Shown here: positions 25,670-35,230 of the stretch, piece after piece | Layout of the letters: the number at the start of each line of letters is the position of its first letter | Position numbering within the stretch: the stretch's first letter is position 1 | Source of the DNA: Mycobacterium numidiamassiliense | Lineage (GTDB): Bacteria; Actinomycetota; Actinomycetes; Mycobacteriales; Mycobacteriaceae | Length of the DNA: 64,000 nt | Direction: 5' to 3' | Assembly (NCBI RefSeq): GCF_900157365.1 | Contig: NZ_FUEZ01000004.1 | Span: 979,066-1,043,065, forward strand | The notes under the pieces: model-generated | What the model saw: only the letters and a program-made list of their open reading frames with translations | Database searches by the model: none | What the model was told of the DNA's origin: nothing | Program-made: the position numbers and the translations under genes

Positions 25670-26843
25670 TCACGCCGTTCTTGAGCGCGGACAATCGCCG
25701 GATACCCTCGTCGATGGTGTCGACGCGCTTGCAGAAGGTGAAGCGCACCAAGTGATTCCACAGATCGATATGCGCGCCAGCGGGATCGCAGAATGCCGAC
25801 AACGGAATGGCGGCCACGCCAACCTTTTCCGGTAGCGCCGCGCAGAACGCGGTGCTGTCCTCGTAGCCGAGCGGACGCGGATCGGCACACAGAAAGTAGG
25901 TGCCGTTGCTCTCGTGCACGGCGAAACCGATGTCGGTCAGACCGGTGGCCAGTCGGTCCCGTCTGTTCTGCAACGAGCTGCGGAGTTCGGCCACCCACGC
26001 GTCCTCGGTATCTAGCGCGAGAGCGACCGCTGGCTGAAATGGTGCGCCGCCGACGTAGGTCAGATACTGTTTAGCCGCGCGCAATCCGGCGATGAGTTGT
26101 GCTGGGCCGCAAGCCCATCCGATCTTCCAGCCGGTGCAGTTGAACATCTTGGCCGCGCTGGAGATGGTGATCGTGCGCTCTGCCATGCCGTCGAAGCTCG
26201 CCAGCGGCAGATGCCGGTGGCCGTCGAACACCAAGTGCTCATACACCTCGTCGGTGATCACCAAAAGGTCTGCTGCGATGGCAATTTCCGCGATGGCGGC
26301 GAGCTCGGTGGCGGTCAGCACCACACCGGTCGGGTTGTGCGGCGAGTTGACGATCAGCGCCCGCGTCGCCGGTGTCACCGCCCGGCGCAGTGCGTCGACG
26401 TCCAGGGCGAAGCCGCGGCCGTCGGGGACCAGGGGAACGCCGACCCGATGCGAACCTGCCATCGCGACCACCGGAGAGTACGAGTCGTAGAACGGCTCGA
26501 TCAGCAGAACCTCCGAGCCCGGCTCGACAAGTCCGATCACCGCCGAAGCGATCGCCTCGGTGGCCCCGACCGTCACCAGGATTTCGGTGTCAGGGTCGTA
26601 CTCGACGCCGAAGTGCCGCTTGCGCTGGGCCGCGATCGCCTCGCGCAGCGGCGCTATGCCGATACCGGGCGGGTATTGGTTGACCCCGTCGGCGATGGCC
26701 TCTTGTGCGGCCTTCAGCAGCGCAGGCGGTCCGTCCTCGTCCGGGAAGCCCTGACCGAGGTTCACCGCGCCGATCCGCGCGGCCAGCGCCGACATCTCGG
26801 CGAACACCGTGGTCGCGTAGGGCCTCAGTCGCGACACCGTCAT
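25662..26843 (-). CDS. dapC: PLP-dependent aminotransferase, N-succinyldiaminopimelate aminotransferase DapC (Rv0858c-like)
   Basis: A 393-residue class I/II aminotransferase of fold type I. The Schiff-base Lys lies in SSAAKMFNCTGWKIGWACG, the PLP phosphate and Asn segment is NSPHNPTGVV, and a C-terminal Arg for the substrate carboxylate is in VRFTFCKR. It makes N-succinyl-LL-diaminopimelate in lysine and peptidoglycan precursor synthesis. The ATG at 26843 gives the usual length; an in-frame ATG 81 bases upstream would add an atypical extension. Divergent from fadA. Confidence 0.9.
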   Translation of the reverse strand: MTVSRLRPYATTVFAEMSALAARIGAVNLGQGFPDEDGPPALLKAAQEAIADGVNQYPPGIGIAPLREAIAAQRKRHFGVEYDPDTEILVTVGATEAIASAVIGLVEPGSEVLLIEPFYDSYSPVVAMAGSHRVGVPLVPDGRGFALDVDALRRAVTPATRALIVNSPHNPTGVVLTATELAAIAEIAIAADLLVITDEVYEHLVFDGHRHLPLASFDGMAERTITISSAAKMFNCTGWKIGWACGPAQLIAGLRAAKQYLTYVGGAPFQPAVALALDTEDAWVAELRSSLQNRRDRLATGLTDIGFAVHESNGTYFLCADPRPLGYEDSTAFCAALPEKVGVAAIPLSAFCDPAGAHIDLWNHLVRFTFCKRVDTIDEGIRRLSALKNGVTT

Positions 26844-26924
26844 GGTCGTCGAGCCTAGCTTCAGGCCCCGCCGTGGCTGCATCGTCATGTTCGAGCGTTG
26901 AGCAGCAACGAAATGGCCAACCAA

Positions 26925-26944
26925 CAGGTTGGCCGGGAGCCCCT
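26925..26944. promoter_or_regulatory. perfect inverted repeat between dapC and fadA, candidate operator
   Basis: GGCCAACC and GGTTGGCC face each other across AACA in the divergent dapC-fadA gap, 55 bases before the fadA ATG. Perfect 8-bp arms in this place suggest a lipid-responsive repressor site. The regulator is not identified. Confidence 0.55.
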
Positions 26945-26998
26945 GTTAGGGTGCTGTAAGACGGACCCCGAAACCCAATTTGTGAAGAGGAAGTCGAC

Positions 26999-28210
<1,212 letters not shown>

Positions 28211-28214
28211 GGCC

Positions 28215-30359
28215 ATGGCAGAGAACACGATTCAGTGGGACAAGGACGGCGACGGCATCGTCACCCTGACGTTGGACGACCCCACCGGTTCGGCCAACGT
28301 GATGAACGAGCACTACGCCGAGTCCATGCACAACGCGGTCGAACGCCTTGCCGCAGAGAAGGATTCGATCACGGGCGTGGTCATCACCAGCGCGAAGAAG
28401 ACCTTCTTCGCCGGCGGTGACCTGAAGGCGATGATCAACCTCGGACCGGAGAACGCCGGCGAGGCCTTCGACACCGTCGAGTCGGTCAAGCGCGACCTGC
28501 GCGCCCTGGAGACTCTCGGCAAGCCGGTGGTGGCCGCCGTCAACGGCGCCGCACTCGGCGGTGGCCTGGAGATCGCGCTCGCGTGTCACCACCGCATCGC
28601 GGCCGACGTGAAGGGCAGCCAGCTCGGGCTGCCCGAGGTGACGCTGGGGCTGTTGCCTGGCGGCGGCGGGGTGACCCGCACCGTGCGAATGTTCGGCATC
28701 CAGAACGCATTCATGAACATTCTGTCGCAGGGCACGCGATTCAAGCCGGCCAAGGCCAAGGAGATCGGTCTAATCGACGAGCTCGTCGGTTCGGTCGAGG
28801 AACTGGTGCCCGCGGCCAAGGCATGGATCAAGGCCAACCCCGATTCGCACACCCAGCCGTGGGATGTCAAGGGCTACAAGATGCCTGGCGGCACTCCGTC
28901 CAGCCCGGCGCTGGCCGGCATCCTGCCGTCCTTCCCGGCGCTGCTGAAGAAGCAGCTGAAGGGCGCGCCGATGCCGGCGCCGCGGGCCATCCTGGACGCG
29001 GCCGTCGAGGGTGCGCAGGTGGACTTCGACACGGCCAGCCGCATCGAGAGCCGCTACTTCACCCAGCTGGTCACCGGCCAGGTCGCCAAGAACATGATTC
29101 AGGCGTTCTTCTTCGACCTGCAGCACATCAACGGCGGTGGCTCGCGGCCCGACGGCATCGAGCCGGTCAAGATCAACAAGATCGGCGTGCTCGGCGCGGG
29201 CATGATGGGTGCGGGCATCGCCTACGTCTCGGCCAAGGCCGGCTACGACGTGGTGCTCAAGGACGTCACCATCGAGGCCGCCGAAAAGGGCAAGAACTAC
29301 TCGGAAAAGCTTGAGGCCAAAGCACTTCAGCGCGGCAGGACCACCGAGGAGAAGAGCAAGGCGCTGCTGGGCCGCATCACGCCGTCCGCGGACCCCGCCG
29401 ACTTCAAGGGCGTCGACTTCGTGATCGAGGCGGTCTTCGAGAGCCAGGACCTCAAGCACCAGGTGTTCCAGGAGATCGAGGACATCGTCGAGCCCAACGC
29501 ACTGCTGGGGTCGAACACCTCGACGTTGCCAATCACCGGTCTGGCGACCGGGGTGAAGCGTCAGGAAGACTTCATCGGGATCCACTTCTTCTCGCCGGTC
29601 GACAAGATGCCACTGGTGGAAATCATCAAGGGCGAGAAGACATCTGACGAGGCGCTGGCTCGAGTGTTCGACTACACGCAGGCCATCGGCAAGACGCCGA
29701 TCGTCGTCAACGACAGCCGCGGCTTCTTCACCAGCCGGGTGATCGGCACGTTCGTCAACGAGGCGCTGGCGATGCTCGGTGAGGGCGTGGAGCCGGCCAG
29801 CATCGAGCACGCAGGTTCGCAGGCCGGCTACCCGGCACCTCCGTTGCAGCTGTCCGACGAGCTCAACCTGGAGCTCATGCACAAGATCGCCGTCGCCAGC
29901 CGCAAGGGTGTCGAGGACGCCGGCGGCACCTACGAGCCGCACCCGGCCGAGGCCGTCGTCGAGAAGATGATCGAGCTCGGCCGGCCCAGCCGGCTCAAGG
30001 GCGCGGGCTTCTACGAGTACGAGGACGGCAAGCGCACCCGCCTATGGCCGGGTCTGCGCGAGACGTTCAAGTCCGGTGCCTCGCAGCCGCCGCTGCAGGA
30101 CATGGTCGACCGGATGCTGTTCGCCGAGGCGCTGGAAACCCAGAAATGCCTCGACGAGCACGTGCTGACGTCGACCGCAGACGCCAACATCGGATCCATC
30201 ATGGGCATCGGGTTCCCGCCGTACACCGGTGGTAGCGCGCAGTTCATCGTCGGCTACCAAGGCGCCGGCGGTGTGGGCAAGGAGGCCTTCGTGGCCCGGG
30301 CCCGGGAGCTGGCCGCCAAGTACGGCGACCGCTTCCTCCCGCCCGACTCGCTGACGTAA
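28215..30359 (+). CDS. fadB: fused enoyl-CoA hydratase / 3-hydroxyacyl-CoA dehydrogenase FadB (Rv0860-like)
   Basis: A 714-residue multifunctional alpha subunit. The N-terminal crotonase domain (about 1-200) has FFAGGDLKAM and the NGAALGGGLEIALACH oxyanion segment plus LPEVTLGLLPGGGG with the catalytic Glu. An NAD-binding Rossmann motif, GVLGAGMMGAGIA, begins near residue 322. The dehydrogenase catalytic His is in GIHFFSPVDKMPLVEII, and C-terminal 3HCDH domains follow. It performs hydration and oxidation of enoyl-CoA with FadA. I chose the ATG at 28215 over an upstream in-frame start inside fadA. Confidence 0.94.
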   Translation: MAENTIQWDKDGDGIVTLTLDDPTGSANVMNEHYAESMHNAVERLAAEKDSITGVVITSAKKTFFAGGDLKAMINLGPENAGEAFDTVESVKRDLRALETLGKPVVAAVNGAALGGGLEIALACHHRIAADVKGSQLGLPEVTLGLLPGGGGVTRTVRMFGIQNAFMNILSQGTRFKPAKAKEIGLIDELVGSVEELVPAAKAWIKANPDSHTQPWDVKGYKMPGGTPSSPALAGILPSFPALLKKQLKGAPMPAPRAILDAAVEGAQVDFDTASRIESRYFTQLVTGQVAKNMIQAFFFDLQHINGGGSRPDGIEPVKINKIGVLGAGMMGAGIAYVSAKAGYDVVLKDVTIEAAEKGKNYSEKLEAKALQRGRTTEEKSKALLGRITPSADPADFKGVDFVIEAVFESQDLKHQVFQEIEDIVEPNALLGSNTSTLPITGLATGVKRQEDFIGIHFFSPVDKMPLVEIIKGEKTSDEALARVFDYTQAIGKTPIVVNDSRGFFTSRVIGTFVNEALAMLGEGVEPASIEHAGSQAGYPAPPLQLSDELNLELMHKIAVASRKGVEDAGGTYEPHPAEAVVEKMIELGRPSRLKGAGFYEYEDGKRTRLWPGLRETFKSGASQPPLQDMVDRMLFAEALETQKCLDEHVLTSTADANIGSIMGIGFPPYTGGSAQFIVGYQGAGGVGKEAFVARARELAAKYGDRFLPPDSLT

Positions 30360-30365
30360 GTCCAG

Positions 30366-30409
30366 ACGCGAAAGCCCCTGAAACAACGGCGTTTCAGGGG
30401 CTTTCGCGT
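30366..30409. terminator. long perfect hairpin between fadB and the convergent LLM gene
   Basis: A perfect 19-bp stem: arms at 30366-30384 and 30391-30409, key core AAAGCCCCTGAAAC facing GTTTCAGGGGCTTT, with a 6-base loop. It is centred between convergent stops and has no clear U-tract on the fadB side. It probably terminates both transcripts. Confidence 0.75.
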
Positions 30410-30422
30410 TGGTGGGGGTGGC

Positions 30423-31283
30423 TCAGTTTACGGCCGCGGCGATCCGGCGCCATTGCTCGCGGGGGAACGCGGTCGGGTCGGCCAGCAGCACCTGGACGCA
30501 GACGTGGTCGGCGCCCGCGGCGTGATGCTCGGCGACCCTGCGCAGGATGGCTTCCTCGTCGCCCCACGCGATGATCGCGTCGAAGAGCCGAGGGCTCACC
30601 TGGGCCAGGTCGTCTTCGGAGAACCCGCTGCGCAGCAGATTGTTCGCGTAGTTCGGCAACGCCAAATAGGAACGCAGCCAGTCGGTTCCGATGCTGTGCG
30701 CCTCGTCAGCGTCATCGGTGAGGATCACGGTCTGCTCCGGCAACAGCAACGGTCCGGAGCCTAGCGTCGCACGGGCGGTGGCGGTGTGCTCGGGTGTGAC
30801 CAGGTAGGGGTGGGCGCCGCGGGCGCGGCTTGCGGACAACGCCAGCATTTTCGGACCGAGCGCGGCGAGCACCCGCCCTTCGCTGGGCACCGGTCGTGGC
30901 GCGCTGTCCAATCCGTCCAGGAATGACGTCGTCGCCGCAAGCGGTTTACGGTACCGCCCTGGCTGGCCGGCATCGATCAGCGGTGCGTGGCTGACTCCGA
31001 TGCCCAGCAGGAAGCGGTCCCCGTGCTTGTCGGTCAGCGCCGAATACCCTTCGGCGACATCTGCGGGCGAGTGCATCCACAGGTTCAGGATTCCGGTCGC
31101 GATCACCGTTCGCTTGGTCGCGGCAAGCAAACTGCCCACCGCCTCGAGCACCGGCCCGCCGACGTCCGGAATCCACAGCGCCGTAAAGCCAAGTTCATCC
31201 AGTTCCGCTGCGGCATCGGAGGATTCAGATTGATCGCCGTAGCGCAGCTGACTACTCCAGATCCCGACACCGGCAAGTTCCAT
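30423..31283 (-). CDS. LLM-class F420-dependent oxidoreductase
   Basis: A 286-residue luciferase-like TIM-barrel protein. It has the family's N-terminal strand (GVGIWSSQLRYGD), the LDELGFTALWIPDVGG helix-strand and the FLLGIGVSHAPL segment. Mycobacterial LLM paralogues of this size mostly use F420. The substrate is unknown. AGAGGA precedes the ATG. It starts a segment not found between fadB and ercc3 in H37Rv, and lies downstream of the FAD monooxygenase on the same strand. Confidence 0.85.
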   Translation of the reverse strand: MELAGVGIWSSQLRYGDQSESSDAAAELDELGFTALWIPDVGGPVLEAVGSLLAATKRTVIATGILNLWMHSPADVAEGYSALTDKHGDRFLLGIGVSHAPLIDAGQPGRYRKPLAATTSFLDGLDSAPRPVPSEGRVLAALGPKMLALSASRARGAHPYLVTPEHTATARATLGSGPLLLPEQTVILTDDADEAHSIGTDWLRSYLALPNYANNLLRSGFSEDDLAQVSPRLFDAIIAWGDEEAILRRVAEHHAAGADHVCVQVLLADPTAFPREQWRRIAAAVN

Positions 31284-31352
31284 CGGTATTCATTCCTCTC
31301 GTGCCACACCGCTTCTTGGGCTGCCGCGGTCGGCGGCCTAACGCCTATGCTG

Positions 31353-32561
31353 TCAAACCGCACTTACGGCGTAGTCGGGCACCCGCATCGAGTCATACAG
31401 CCGGATACCCTTGGTGTTCAGCCTCGCGACGGCTTTGGTAAGCCCGGCGGGCAGCGTTGAGATCAGTCGTGCGCCAGCGGACAGCGCCCACACGCCGGCT
31501 GCCGACACGGGCACAATGCCCTTGGCCACGGTGCGCGCGAAGGCGCGGCTGCGTTGGACCGAGTCGGACATTTCCCGCTCGTAGGCCGCGAATGCCTGCG
31601 CGTAGTCGCCGTGCGCCCGCGCCAGTTCACCGGCCAGCACGTAGGCGCCCAACACCGCGATGCTGGTACTCCCGCCGACCGCGGGGCCCGGGCAGTATCC
31701 GGCGTCGCCGACGAGGGCGACCCGTCCGCGCGACCAGCCGGCGAGCTGCAGCTGGGTGATCGAGTCGAAGTAGAAGGTCGGTGTGCAGACGAGCTCGTCG
31801 AGCCACCCGTCGACGGTGGGATCCATCCCGGCGAACGCGGCACGCAGTAACTCCTTCTGCCGCAGGTCATCTCGATAGTGGTAGTCGAGCTCATCCTTGC
31901 GGCGGAACATGAACAATGCCCGCGCGTCGTCCAGGGGCTGCGCGGTGTAGATCCCCGCGAGGCGGCCCGCGCCGGCATGGATGACCATCTCTCCTTCGCG
32001 GGCAAGGGTTTTCGGCACTGACTGGACCGCCAAATAGCCGCCGAGGAACCGGGTGCTTGCGGCGTCCTCGCCGAACACCAGGCGCCGGACGTTCGAGTGC
32101 AGCCCGTCGGCGCCGATCACGACGTCGAAGCCGCGCGGCGCCGCGCGCTCGAAGCTCACCTCCCCGTCCGGGGAGATCGCGGTGATGGAGTCGCCGAACA
32201 CGTACTCGACCCGATCCCGGCCGGCGTCGTAGTAGGCCTCGCTGAGATCGTCGCGCATGATTTCCACGTGACGGTCGGATGCGGCTCCGACCACCTTGGT
32301 GAGATCGACGCGGGTCGGCCGACGGGCGCCCTCGCGGTAGATCGTCAACGCGTCGGTCCCGGTGGCGCATGCCTCGATCTTGTCCAGCACGCCCATCTTT
32401 TCCGAGATCTCCATCGCAGGCCGGAACAGGTCGACGGCGTGACCGCCCGTCTTTCGCAACCCCGGCGCGCGCTCCACAACGGTGGCTTCGAACCCGTATC
32501 GGGTGAGCCAATAGGCCAGTACCGGGCCGGCGATGCTGGCCCCGGAGATGAGAATCCGCAT
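31353..32561 (-). CDS. FAD-dependent aromatic-hydroxylase-type monooxygenase
   Basis: A 402-residue group A flavoprotein monooxygenase. The dinucleotide motif is ISGASIAGPVLAYWLTRYG (about residues 4-22), the DG motif is GFDVVIGADGLHSNVR, and GDAGYCPGPAVGGS is the GD/ribityl-binding motif. TetX-type tailoring hydroxylases look alike, so the substrate could be an aromatic metabolite or drug; nothing in the sequence decides. A palindrome resembling an IdeR iron box lies 23-40 bases upstream of the ATG, hinting at iron control. Confidence 0.87.
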   Translation of the reverse strand: MRILISGASIAGPVLAYWLTRYGFEATVVERAPGLRKTGGHAVDLFRPAMEISEKMGVLDKIEACATGTDALTIYREGARRPTRVDLTKVVGAASDRHVEIMRDDLSEAYYDAGRDRVEYVFGDSITAISPDGEVSFERAAPRGFDVVIGADGLHSNVRRLVFGEDAASTRFLGGYLAVQSVPKTLAREGEMVIHAGAGRLAGIYTAQPLDDARALFMFRRKDELDYHYRDDLRQKELLRAAFAGMDPTVDGWLDELVCTPTFYFDSITQLQLAGWSRGRVALVGDAGYCPGPAVGGSTSIAVLGAYVLAGELARAHGDYAQAFAAYEREMSDSVQRSRAFARTVAKGIVPVSAAGVWALSAGARLISTLPAGLTKAVARLNTKGIRLYDSMRVPDYAVSAV

Positions 32562-32583
32562 GTCGACCTCCCTAACGCATCGA

Positions 32584-32602
32584 AGTTAGGTAAGCCTAAC
32601 TA
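32584..32602 (-). promoter_or_regulatory. IdeR/DtxR-like iron box upstream of the FAD monooxygenase
   Basis: AGTTAGG and CCTAACT are perfectly inverted around TAAG. Aligned with the mycobacterial iron-box consensus TWAGGTWAGSCTWACCTWA, 16 of 19 positions agree by my count, starting at 32586. Iron boxes normally bind iron-loaded IdeR and repress. The next gene in reach is the monooxygenase starting at 32561. Confidence 0.6.
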
Positions 32603-32743
32603 TTGCCTCGCGCCATGGGAAGAGCTGGTGTGCAGGACCCCGGTGCGCGGTCGATCAAGGGCGGCGGGAAAGACCGGGAAAGGCCGGGAAAGACATAGCA
32701 ATTCCCTGCCGCGGTGCGACAGGGAATTGGTTCGGACGGAGAA

Positions 32744-33067
32744 TTACGTGCCAGCGCCGCTTGCGGTGCTCTGGTCCTGCGCGTTCTGGGTGAAGATGTC
32801 GCCCGAGCTCGGGTTGTTTTGGTCGTTGTCGTCGACGGCGATAACACGGCCGCCGCCGGCGCCGCCGCCGTTTTGCACAATGGACGTTCCTGCCGGCGTT
32901 GGTCCCGACGCGACTGCGCTGCCGCCGGGCTGGGCCGGGCCGAATAGCGCCAGCGTCGCGACGGTCGCGGCCCCGGCCAATATCACTTGCATCAAGCGGA
33001 TTTGCCGGCGCCGGGCGTCGACCGTACGGATTTTGTGGAGATCTGCGGTGGAGGGGTTTGTGCTCAT
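32744..33067 (-). CDS. small membrane-anchored mycobacterial protein
   Basis: A 107-residue protein with a basic cytoplasmic N-terminus (RTVDARRRQIRLMQ), one transmembrane helix (about residues 27-45) and a Gly/Ser/Asn/Gln-rich outer part. No Cys and no domain recognised. An in-frame GTG 15 bases upstream is an alternative start. It faces away from the LLM gene at 33179. Confidence 0.6.
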   Translation of the reverse strand: MSTNPSTADLHKIRTVDARRRQIRLMQVILAGAATVATLALFGPAQPGGSAVASGPTPAGTSIVQNGGGAGGGRVIAVDDNDQNNPSSGDIFTQNAQDQSTASGAGT

Positions 33068-33178
33068 GTACCCATTAATCACGCCGCTACCCGGAGTTAG
33101 TTAGGTCTTTCATAGCGATCGGCTGTGAGGTGAGAGCGCCATTTCGGCCCGCACCGTCGACGGCTAGAGTTGCTAACT

Positions 33179-34162
33179 ATGCGCTTTGGTCTCTTCATTC
33201 CGCAGGGCTGGCGGCTGGATCTCGTGGACATCGAACCCGAGAAGCACTGGGCGGTGATGCGCGACCTGGCCGTCTACGCCGACAACAGCGCATGGGATTC
33301 GCTGTGGGTCTACGACCACTTCCACACCGTCCCGATGCCGACCGGCGAGGCCACGCATGAGGCGTGGTCGCTGATGGCCGCCTACGCGGCGACCACGTCG
33401 CGGATCAAGCTCGGGCAGATGTGCACGGCGATGAGCTACCGCAATCCCGTCTACCTCGCTAAGGTCGCGGCGACCGCCGACATCATTTCGGGTGGCCGTA
33501 TTCAGATGGGAATAGGTGGCGGCTGGTACGAACACGAATGGCGCGCTTACGGTTACGGCTTTCCATCGGCGGGTGTGCGGTTGGGTCGGCTCGACGAGGG
33601 CGTGCAGATCATGCGCGATGCCTGGCGCGACGGCAAAGTCAGCCTCGACGGCAAGCACTACCAGGTGGACGGCGCGATAGTGCAGCCGAAGCCGCTGCAA
33701 GACAATGGGATTCCATTCTGGATCGCCGGCGGCGGCGAGAAGGTCACCTTGCGCATCGCCGCAAAGTACGCCCAATACACCAACTTCACGCCCGAGCTCG
33801 AGGCGTTCAAGCACAAGTCGGAAGTGCTGGCTGAGCACTGCCGCGACGTGGGCACAGACTTCGGCGCAATCGTGCGCTCGGCCAACTTCAGTGCGATCAT
33901 CGGCACCTCCGATGACGACGTCAAGGACCGGCAGCGGCGCATACGCGACCGCATGTCCCGCTACGTGCCCGAGGCGGCGGCGGATGCGATGCTCTCCGGC
34001 GGATCGGAAGGGGCAACGGGCACAACGGAACAGGTGATTGAGCGCATTGCCAAGGTCCGTGACCTTGGTTGCGAATACGCGATCTGCTATTTCCCGGAGG
34101 CTGCCTACGACCGTTCCGGCATCGAGTTGTTCGAACGCGAAGTGATTCCCGCGCTGAGCTAG
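33179..34162 (+). CDS. LLM-class F420-dependent oxidoreductase
   Basis: A 327-residue luciferase-like protein of the TIGR03560-like F420 group. It begins MRFGLFIPQGWRLD and contains WDSLWVYDHF, GGRIQMGIGGGWYEHEWRAYGY and GIPFWIAGGGEKVTLR, the last a typical C-terminal F420 and phosphate contact region. The ATG at 33179 is preferred to a TTG 9 bases upstream. It shares the family, but little sequence, with the gene at 30423. The substrate is unknown. It overlaps the convergent ABM gene by 4 bases. Confidence 0.87.
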   Translation: MRFGLFIPQGWRLDLVDIEPEKHWAVMRDLAVYADNSAWDSLWVYDHFHTVPMPTGEATHEAWSLMAAYAATTSRIKLGQMCTAMSYRNPVYLAKVAATADIISGGRIQMGIGGGWYEHEWRAYGYGFPSAGVRLGRLDEGVQIMRDAWRDGKVSLDGKHYQVDGAIVQPKPLQDNGIPFWIAGGGEKVTLRIAAKYAQYTNFTPELEAFKHKSEVLAEHCRDVGTDFGAIVRSANFSAIIGTSDDDVKDRQRRIRDRMSRYVPEAAADAMLSGGSEGATGTTEQVIERIAKVRDLGCEYAICYFPEAAYDRSGIELFEREVIPALS

Positions 34163-34452
34163 ACGTCGCTGGTGAGGTAGCGGGTCTTGACCGGGGGCGC
34201 GGCCAGTAACGGCGGCAGCTCCACGACTTTGCCCTCGCCGGCCCGAAAGGCGCGGTAGGCCTCATCGCTCTCGACCGTGGCCCACACTTCGTAGATGATC
34301 CAGTGCGCTTCGTCGGCCTCGTCGACCCACACGTCGGTCTGGAGATTCCCTTCGAACGCCCGGGTGGTTTCCAGCGTCCGGCGCATCAGGTCACGCCCGG
34401 CCGCCACCGACTCGGGCTTGAATTTCAGTTCCAGTAGCACCGTCACTGACAT
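34159..34452 (-). CDS. antibiotic biosynthesis monooxygenase (ABM) domain protein
   Basis: A 97-residue single ABM domain: VTVLLELKFKPESVAAG, then LQTDVWVDEADEAHWIIYEVW. It forms a dimeric alpha+beta barrel of the type that acts as cofactor-free monooxygenase or simply as a binding protein. AGGAGA precedes the ATG at 34452. It follows a 79-residue hypothetical gene by 18 bases, probably one transcript. The neighbouring flavin and F420 enzymes suggest oxidation of a cyclic substrate. Confidence 0.83.
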   Translation of the reverse strand: MSVTVLLELKFKPESVAAGRDLMRRTLETTRAFEGNLQTDVWVDEADEAHWIIYEVWATVESDEAYRAFRAGEGKVVELPPLLAAPPVKTRYLTSDV

Positions 34453-34470
34453 CGTCGTCTCCTCGCATCG

Positions 34471-34710
34471 TCACTTCGTGCTGCCTACTACGAGCACACT
34501 GTTGAACCTACGGTCGACCCACTTGGCGAAGTCAGGCGCCTCCGGAATCTGGTCCGCGGCCGCGAACAGGTCCGCGAGCCGTTGCTCGGCCGACTCCACG
34601 GTCTCACTGAGAGGGATGGGCAGCCGAAGGATCCGGCTCTGCGCGAGCTCGGCGACCTTGAGGTCCAACCCCACGGCCTTGGCGTACTTTTGGGCGGGCC
34701 GAGTCGGCAC
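34471..34710 (-). CDS. conserved hypothetical protein, 79 residues
   Basis: A GTG-started reading of 79 residues with helical amphipathic character (VESAEQRLADLFAAADQIPEA) and no recognised motif or Shine-Dalgarno. Good GC3 and the 18-base gap to the ABM gene support expression. A palindrome at 34727-34742 lies immediately upstream and could control it and the divergent DUF35 gene. Confidence 0.5.
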   Translation of the reverse strand: MPTRPAQKYAKAVGLDLKVAELAQSRILRLPIPLSETVESAEQRLADLFAAADQIPEAPDFAKWVDRRFNSVLVVGSTK

Positions 34711-34726
34711 TTTATGAGAATGCGGT

Positions 34727-34742
34727 TTCCATTTTTATGGAA
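34727..34742. promoter_or_regulatory. palindrome between divergent genes, candidate operator
   Basis: TTCCAT and ATGGAA face each other across TTTT in the gap between the 79-residue gene and the DUF35-thiolase operon. The surroundings are AT-rich compared with the window, as expected for a promoter. Confidence 0.45.
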
Positions 34743-34801
34743 CGCTGTTGTAGCTTTTAGTGAGCGCATTATCGTGTTGCCCGACGACGGAGGATCGCTC
34801 G

Positions 34802-35215
34802 ATGCAGAAGGCACTCGCCCCCGAGATCTCGACCTGGCCAGACGACAGCCCGCAGCTCATCGGCAGTCGCTGCGGAGACTGCAACGCCACCACCTTCCCG
34901 GTGCAGCAGCGGTGCCCGCGGTGCAGCGGCGGAGCAATGAGCGACGTGCTGTTGCCGCGCAGCGGCACCCTGGTGGCCTGGACCACCCAGGGCTTCCCGC
35001 CCGGAGCCCCCTACGCCGGCCCGACCGGCAAAGATTTCGTGCCGTTCGGTGTGGGCCTGGTCCAACTCGGCGACGTGATCCGCGTCGAAGGCCGGCTGAC
35101 CGAGAACGACCCCGCCAAACTGCAGTTCGGCCAGGAGGTCGAGCTGACCATGGTGCCGTTCGCCACGGACGCGGACGGCAACGACATCATCACGTTCGCC
35201 TTCCAGCCGGTCTAG
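34802..35215 (+). CDS. DUF35 / OB-fold protein with zinc ribbon (ChsH2-like)
   Basis: A 137-residue protein with a rubredoxin-like zinc ribbon (C-x2-C at CGDC and CPRC) followed by an OB fold ending TFAFQPV. Stand-alone DUF35 proteins pair with SCP-x-type thiolases or aldolases; ChsH2's DUF35 domain activates the Ltp2 aldolase in sterol side-chain cleavage. GGAGGAT precedes the ATG at 34802. The partner thiolase gene begins 15 bases downstream, as the family requires. Confidence 0.87.
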   Translation: MQKALAPEISTWPDDSPQLIGSRCGDCNATTFPVQQRCPRCSGGAMSDVLLPRSGTLVAWTTQGFPPGAPYAGPTGKDFVPFGVGLVQLGDVIRVEGRLTENDPAKLQFGQEVELTMVPFATDADGNDIITFAFQPV

Positions 35216-35230
35216 ACAGAGGAGCCTGAG

